From assembly GCA_020696345.1 (NCBI GenBank), contig JAEHCK010000002.1:1-64000 (forward strand): DNA of 64,000 nt. Reading direction: 5' to 3'. Under the pieces are notes generated by a model, which was not told where the DNA came from, did not search any database, and was given only the letters and a program-made list of their open reading frames with translations. Shown here piece after piece: positions 59,987 to 64,000 of this stretch (position 1 is the stretch's first letter; each line of letters begins with the position of its first letter). This DNA comes from Thermoplasmata archaeon (GTDB taxonomy: Archaea; Thermoplasmatota; Penumbrarchaeia; JAEHCK01). Position numbers and translations under genes: made by a program.

Positions 59987-61564
59987 ATGAAATTCAACTT
60001 GACCGGAAGAATTGTATTGAACAAGAGCCCGGAGCCGAACTTACCCGGGCTGCAGAAGGATCTGGCCGATTTTTTTTCAGAGGCCAATGAAATGATCTTG
60101 ACCAAGGGCGCCCCTGAGGGTAAGGGTGCGGCGGTAACTGATTGGACGTTAAAGGATGATAATATCCTGGTCACGATCATGTCCGGTCGTTATGTGCGCG
60201 CCCATGATGCGCTATTACGGTTGAAAAAGCATCTGGGCATTAAATTTGGCAAGAAATATCAATTGGGCGCCCGAAGTGTGGTTGCGGATAATTACGATAT
60301 TGAATTCGCTATTGACCGGCCACCGCTTGCGGAGATCAAGGTGCCATTCGTGCAGACGATCAAGTTGGATGGAGCAGATCTAACCTGTAATATCAGCTTT
60401 GAAAATTTATCGGAAGAGTTCTTACGGCAGAACTATATAGATCGAATAATAAAATTAGTGAATCACAAGATCGCAGACCAATATTATGCTGGCAAGTCCG
60501 AGCAATGGGAGGTAATGTGGTCGTCTGTTGAGCGAGACCATGTCTGGTCAAAGGACCCCACCGATGAGATGCAGCGACTTGGTTGGCTCAAACAGGGGCC
60601 GACCAAAGGCAAATGGTTCTACAGGCCGCAGTTAACTGCTATCTTGCGCGCCATGGAGCAACTTGCCCTTGACCACGTGCTGTATCCGCTTGGCTTCCAG
60701 GAGGTTATACAGTCACACTTAGTGCCTTTTGATATCTGGCTGAAGACCGGTCATATTGCCGGCACGCCGAATGAATTCTACTATGTGTCCGAACCATTGA
60801 CACGCGATGTAGACGCCTGGGAAAGTTTTAGAGATACGATATATGTGACCAACCAGGTGCCGAGTGATAAGTTGAAAGAATTGATCACGGTTCCCAGCAT
60901 GGGAATTTGTTATGCCCAGTGCCCGGGAATATACTGGTCGTTCCAGGGTTCGGTGATAGCGGAGGACTCGCTGCCCGTTCTTATTTTCGACCGTGCCGCC
61001 AATTCTAACCGGTATGAATCGGGCGGGCGTCATGGCATCGAGCGTGTGGACGAGTTTCACCGGCTCGAGCCGATATATATCGGTCACCCCGAGCAGTTGA
61101 TCGAGCTTCGCGAGAAGTTGATCGAGAGATACAAATATGTGTTCAACGAAATTTTGGAACTGGAATGGCGCATGGCCTGGGTTACACCGTGGTACCTGGA
61201 GCAATCTGGCCAGGTGTCGGAAGTTTCAAAAGAAGAAAATGGAAAAGTTAATGGTAATGACAAGAACAAGGATAGTGTCAAGCTCAAGGGAACCATCGAT
61301 TTCGAGGCATATTTGCCGTATCGCGGGACCCGTGAAGAGAGTGAATGGCTGGAGTATCAGAATTTGAGCATAATCGGCGATAAATTCATAGATTCATTCA
61401 ATATCAAAACCCAGCGAGGCGATCTTTGGTCAGGGTGTTCGGGGATCGGCCTTGAACGATGGGCGGCTGTGTTTCTTGCGCAAAAGGGGTTGGACCCGGT
61501 AAACTGGCCTGATAAGTTCAGGGATGTGCTGGGTGAGCTGCCGGTTGGATATAGAACATTATGA
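59987..61564 (+). CDS. serS: Seryl-tRNA synthetase, methanogen-type (type 2)
   Basis: 525 aa. AGGTGA precedes the ATG by eight bases. The N-terminal RNA-binding domain (MKFNLTGRIVLNKSPEPNLP to about 165) is that of type 2 SerRS. The class II core has MQRLGWLKQGPTKGKWFYRP, SMGICYAQCPGIYWSFQG (a zinc Cys is expected here), NRYESGGRHGIERVDEFHRL and ERWAAVFLAQKGLDP. SGCSGIGLERW supplies the last Cys ligand and motif 3. It charges tRNA-Ser with serine. This form is rare and is known mainly from methanogens; most archaea use the standard enzyme. It is a single gene in a repeat-rich area. Confidence 0.93.
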   Translation: MKFNLTGRIVLNKSPEPNLPGLQKDLADFFSEANEMILTKGAPEGKGAAVTDWTLKDDNILVTIMSGRYVRAHDALLRLKKHLGIKFGKKYQLGARSVVADNYDIEFAIDRPPLAEIKVPFVQTIKLDGADLTCNISFENLSEEFLRQNYIDRIIKLVNHKIADQYYAGKSEQWEVMWSSVERDHVWSKDPTDEMQRLGWLKQGPTKGKWFYRPQLTAILRAMEQLALDHVLYPLGFQEVIQSHLVPFDIWLKTGHIAGTPNEFYYVSEPLTRDVDAWESFRDTIYVTNQVPSDKLKELITVPSMGICYAQCPGIYWSFQGSVIAEDSLPVLIFDRAANSNRYESGGRHGIERVDEFHRLEPIYIGHPEQLIELREKLIERYKYVFNEILELEWRMAWVTPWYLEQSGQVSEVSKEENGKVNGNDKNKDSVKLKGTIDFEAYLPYRGTREESEWLEYQNLSIIGDKFIDSFNIKTQRGDLWSGCSGIGLERWAAVFLAQKGLDPVNWPDKFRDVLGELPVGYRTL

Positions 61565-61714
61565 GAACTTATTAGTGATCGTAGGTGTATTGATCAATTG
61601 AGAATGGGATGATAATTTGTTGAGTTAAAGTAGGGTTGATAATTTGATGAATTGATGAAGGTTTGATCCAGAAACCGATATCCCATTAAATTATCAAGAA
61701 ATCGACATCCCATA

Positions 61715-62407
61715 TTAGAGATTTCCCTTTATCATTTCTGGGTCCAACAACAATTTCCAGGCAGGTATTAAAACTATACTACCATGCTCTACTTGTATTG
61801 TCTCTTCACGGTTCTTAGTGATAACAAACCCTTTTCTGACATTGAACTTCATCATGAATTCTGTTACACCTTTCAGATCGGATCTTATTATTTTCTCCTG
61901 ATATTTAACTTCCACGGGGATTTTCTCGACAACCGCGTCCACTTCCCTCCTGTTTCTCCAGAAAGCCTCCGCATCCAAGACATTTATCACTGCGTTCTTA
62001 ACCATTCGTCCTAAAAACGAATCGTCGATTGTAGGTTTGAAGGCAGAGATTATCCCAGTATCCAAAAGATATGCACGCTTGGTTTTTCTTAAGGTTGCAG
62101 TACCTCGTCTATAGTTACCCAGAAGTCTTATCAAAAAACTCTCCTTCAACCACATAATATACTGTTGTATGGTTCTTCTATCCATATCAAATTGCTGTGC
62201 TAGTGATTGGTAATTCAAGTACATACCAGGATTTATTGCTATAGCTTCAAGTAATCGATGGAGCTTTATTGAATCATCCAATTCAACTTCCAGTTTTGGA
62301 TAGAAAAACTCATCTTCATAATCCCGGTGCGCTATCAATTCATTTCTGAATTCAACCACTTTTTCATTTATATTCTCATCATTTAAATAACTATTTTCAC
62401 GTCCCAA
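61715..62407 (-). pseudogene. N-terminally truncated DUF4143-type ATPase
   Basis: 230 aa. It begins in the winged-helix part (HRLLEAIAINPGMYLNYQSL, RRTIQQYIMWLKESFLIRLL) and continues into the DUF4143 nuclease-like end (FWRNRREVDAVVEKIPVEVK, VTEFMMKFNVRKGFVITKNR). The AAA domain with Walker A and B is missing, so it cannot hydrolyse ATP. A full-length relative lies at 15.9-17.1 kb. The frame starts just inside the end of the ferritin-like gene (11-base overlap), which suggests that a deletion joined the two. A stand-alone nuclease-like protein is possible but less likely. Confidence 0.6.
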
Positions 62408-62978
62408 TATGCATCATGGGCCAGTAATCATCATATTCTTCGAATTTTTCCACATTTTCTTTCTCGATCTCCAGAAGTTTGTAATGGCCCAATTCCATAG
62501 TGGCGAAAAGCTCGAGAGTCTTTATTAGATCATCATCATCATCATGGATCTGCCGGGCAAAAACCGTATAAAAATCGCGCGCTGCCATTTCTGCCGCCAT
62601 TGCACTTGCCAAAACCTCACTCAACGGCACACTTTCCGAGGGCAACTGTATTGACGGTAGAGGTACGATCGACTTTTCGGGTATTTCGAGGTCTTTTTCA
62701 GGCAAGCGTTTATTCATCACTTCCTCAAGATATGCCTTATGCTTCTGCTCTTCTCCTGCAAGAAACTTCAATTTATCTTTTAAAAACGCGTTCTTAACAG
62801 TGTCTGCCAGCTTAGAATAGACACTAAAGCTGTCCATCTCGGCACGAATTGCACTGAGAAATAACTCCTCAATTGTAAATTCTCCTAATTCCATTATATC
62901 ACCAATTAATCTTACATTTTTTTTTAAATCCATCAATTCTTGATTATTTTTAATATCTTTTAAAATTCCATTACCCAT
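62397..62978 (-). CDS. Ferritin-like diiron protein
   Basis: 193 aa. LSAIRAEMDSFSVYSKLAD, GEEQKHKAYLEEVM, SAMAAEMAARDFYTVFAR and FATMELGHYKLLEIE give the paired Glu and ExxH motifs of a four-helix diiron site. There is no rubredoxin domain. The family includes rubrerythrin-like and ferritin-like oxidative-stress proteins. It ends near the truncated DUF4143 frame; its own end (YWPMMHIGT) looks complete. A rubrerythrin gene lies 183 bases upstream on the same strand, so they may share a role in detoxifying oxygen or peroxide. Confidence 0.8.
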   Translation of the reverse strand: MGNGILKDIKNNQELMDLKKNVRLIGDIMELGEFTIEELFLSAIRAEMDSFSVYSKLADTVKNAFLKDKLKFLAGEEQKHKAYLEEVMNKRLPEKDLEIPEKSIVPLPSIQLPSESVPLSEVLASAMAAEMAARDFYTVFARQIHDDDDDLIKTLELFATMELGHYKLLEIEKENVEKFEEYDDYWPMMHIGT

Positions 62979-63161
62979 TGTTGGTTTTGGCTTTAAAGTG
63001 TGTGGGTTAAGTGTGTGTGAGTTAAATCCTGAGTTAGGTATTCGGAATCATGGTGTTGAATTATCGATAGACTTAAAGATCAATAAACTGCCAAACTAGC
63101 ACCTAATACCTATTTCCCGGACTCCGCCTCGAATCCGGACTCTCGACACTTGACTCTCGAC

Positions 63162-63737
63162 TCAATAAGTTTCCTGGAACACTTCGAAGTATGCTGTTGG
63201 ATGCGCGCATGCGGGGCATAGTCCGGGCGGTTCGGTGCCTTCGTGTATATGTCCGCAGTTGCGGCATTTCCATTGCACTGGTGCGTCTTTTTTGAATACC
63301 TTACCACTTCTTACATTTGCAAGTAATTTCCTGTACCGAGTTTCGTGTTTTTCTTCTACCTTTGCGATATTTCTGAACAGTGCAGCTGCCTCGGCCAAAC
63401 CCTCTTGCTCTGCAACATCGCCCGCATCTTTATAGATCGCACTCCATTCCATGTGCTCGCCCGCGGCCGATGCCTCGAGGTTTGCGGCTGTGTCGCCGAT
63501 CACACCAGCAGGATATCCTGCCGTAATTTCGACATCGCCGCCTTCGAGCAATTTGAAAAACAGTTTGGCATGTTCTTTCTCGTTCTCTGCGGTTTCCAAA
63601 AAGATCGCGGATATCTGCTCATAGCCTTCTTTCTTTGCCTGCTTGGCAAAAAAAGTATACCTGTTCCTTGCCTGCGACTCGCCGGCAAATGACGCTAATA
63701 AATTCTTCTCTGTTTGTGTTCCTTTTACACTTGCCAT
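63162..63737 (-). CDS. rbr: Rubrerythrin
   Basis: 191 aa; GGAGG lies eight bases before the ATG. LASFAGESQARNRYTFFAKQ, ETAENEKEHAKLFFKLLEG, ASAAGEHMEWSAIYKDAGD and FRNIAKVEEKHETRYRKLL carry the diiron Glu and His ligands. The C-terminal rubredoxin domain has WKCRNCGHIHEG and CPACAHP (four Cys for iron). It reduces hydrogen peroxide in anaerobes, taking electrons through the rubredoxin part. Length is normal for the family. It marks an anaerobic or microaerophilic life. Confidence 0.95.
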   Translation of the reverse strand: MASVKGTQTEKNLLASFAGESQARNRYTFFAKQAKKEGYEQISAIFLETAENEKEHAKLFFKLLEGGDVEITAGYPAGVIGDTAANLEASAAGEHMEWSAIYKDAGDVAEQEGLAEAAALFRNIAKVEEKHETRYRKLLANVRSGKVFKKDAPVQWKCRNCGHIHEGTEPPGLCPACAHPTAYFEVFQETY

Positions 63738-63829
63738 ATAATTTCCTCCTACTTTTGCTGTATTTTATTTCAATTAATTATTGTTCATTGATCGTGAATA
63801 ATGAATTAGGTCTGCGGGGTGAGTACGGT

Positions 63830-63935
63830 TGCTGCGCAACCTTGAGGTGTGAAGTTTATCCTATTTGCCCTTGAACTCTCCTCAAACCTCAAGCGAGGGA
63901 ACCGAGCGTACGCACATCTCACACTTAGCTCAGTA
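63830..63935. repeat. Dispersed CCTCAAGCGAGGGAACCGAGCG-type repeat
   Basis: gtgagtacggttgctgcgca and, in reverse, ctcaagcgagggaaccg with gagcgtac belong to the family seen near 45.67 and 47.45 kb. The two halves are partly inverted copies. Confidence 0.5.
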
Positions 63936-63939
63936 ATAA

Positions 63940-64000
63940 TTAATTAGAGCTTTTTACCGGAAATGTGAACAGCGGTATGCGCGATCCCAGTTCATTATCG
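63940..64000 (-). CDS. Possible 3' end of a gene cut by the window edge
   Basis: The minus strand is open from the edge to a TAA at 63940-63942 and reads DNELGSRIPLFTFPVKSSN. It resembles a protein C terminus but is too short to identify. If real, it would lie upstream of rubrerythrin in the same direction. Confidence 0.3.
   Translation of the reverse strand, partial: DNELGSRIPLFTFPVKSSN

Overview
The window is archaeal. Two tRNA genes carry introns at the canonical 37/38 position. One of them, tRNA-Trp, holds a box C/D guide RNA inside its intron. Archaeal markers include a clamp-loader small subunit (RfcS), an archaeal-type FtsZ, a DRG-family GTPase, a ferredoxin plus geranylgeranyl-reductase pair for ether lipids, a QueF-like enzyme, a candidate eL41 gene and a rare methanogen-type (type 2) seryl-tRNA synthetase. 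A class II HMG-CoA reductase, GLTNG-type repeats and many large C-terminally anchored surface proteins suggest a Thermoplasmatota relative, perhaps from sediment. That placement is inference; no rRNA gene is present to test it.

Layout. 0-8.3 kb: a DUF3068-like membrane protein, a YbgC-type thioesterase, a broken methyltransferase, a drug/metabolite-type transporter, and an operon pairing a 1.1-kaa surface protein with a membrane-bound double winged-helix regulator. 8.5-17.5 kb: a secreted cysteine-peptidase-like protein, an FG-GAP propeller surface protein and a DUF4143-type ATPase. 17.6-26.6 kb: the metabolic core, with FolC, an APS/PAPS reductase, and a minus-strand cluster of UPF0280, fused sulfopyruvate decarboxylase (ComDE), cysteate synthase and an FMN reductase; then a PNPOx-fold protein, a ferredoxin and a geranylgeranyl reductase. 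26.8-30.4 kb: an HD hydrolase and a cell-division cluster (RHH regulator, 47-aa ORF, FtsZ). 30.9-42.8 kb: four surface proteins around rfcS. 42.8-45.5 kb: TrxB, NadE, nitrilase. 45.5-48.4 kb: a repeat-rich island with tRNA-Gln, tRNA-Glu, eL41 and tRNA-Trp. 48.4-52.3 kb: HMG-CoA reductase, an acyl-CoA carboxylase carboxyltransferase and an enoyl-CoA hydratase. 52.8-64 kb: NadA, QueF-like, a large surface protein, DRG GTPase, SerRS2, a truncated DUF4143 protein, a ferritin-like protein and rubrerythrin.

How the genes work together. The most notable system is a coenzyme M (or related sulfonate) biosynthesis cluster. APS/PAPS reductase would make sulfite, cysteate synthase would use sulfite and phosphoserine, and ComDE would decarboxylate sulfopyruvate to sulfoacetaldehyde. 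UPF0280 (COG2122) and the flavoprotein beside them are candidates for the poorly defined last, thiol-forming step. A second possible module joins a carboxyltransferase and a hydratase that could end leucine breakdown at HMG-CoA, with HMG-CoA reductase next door. A third theme is that several surface proteins have cytoplasmic ends that look like nucleic-acid-binding or zinc modules.

Intergenic DNA is unusually rich in dispersed and tandem repeats: MITE-like elements with terminal inverted repeats, palindromic elements, a multiplied tRNA-Glu 3' end, and 8- to 28-bp tandem arrays. I saw no CRISPR array, integrase or transposase gene. Start sites were chosen by Shine-Dalgarno position and family length where visible. 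All family assignments are from reading the sequence, without database searches.
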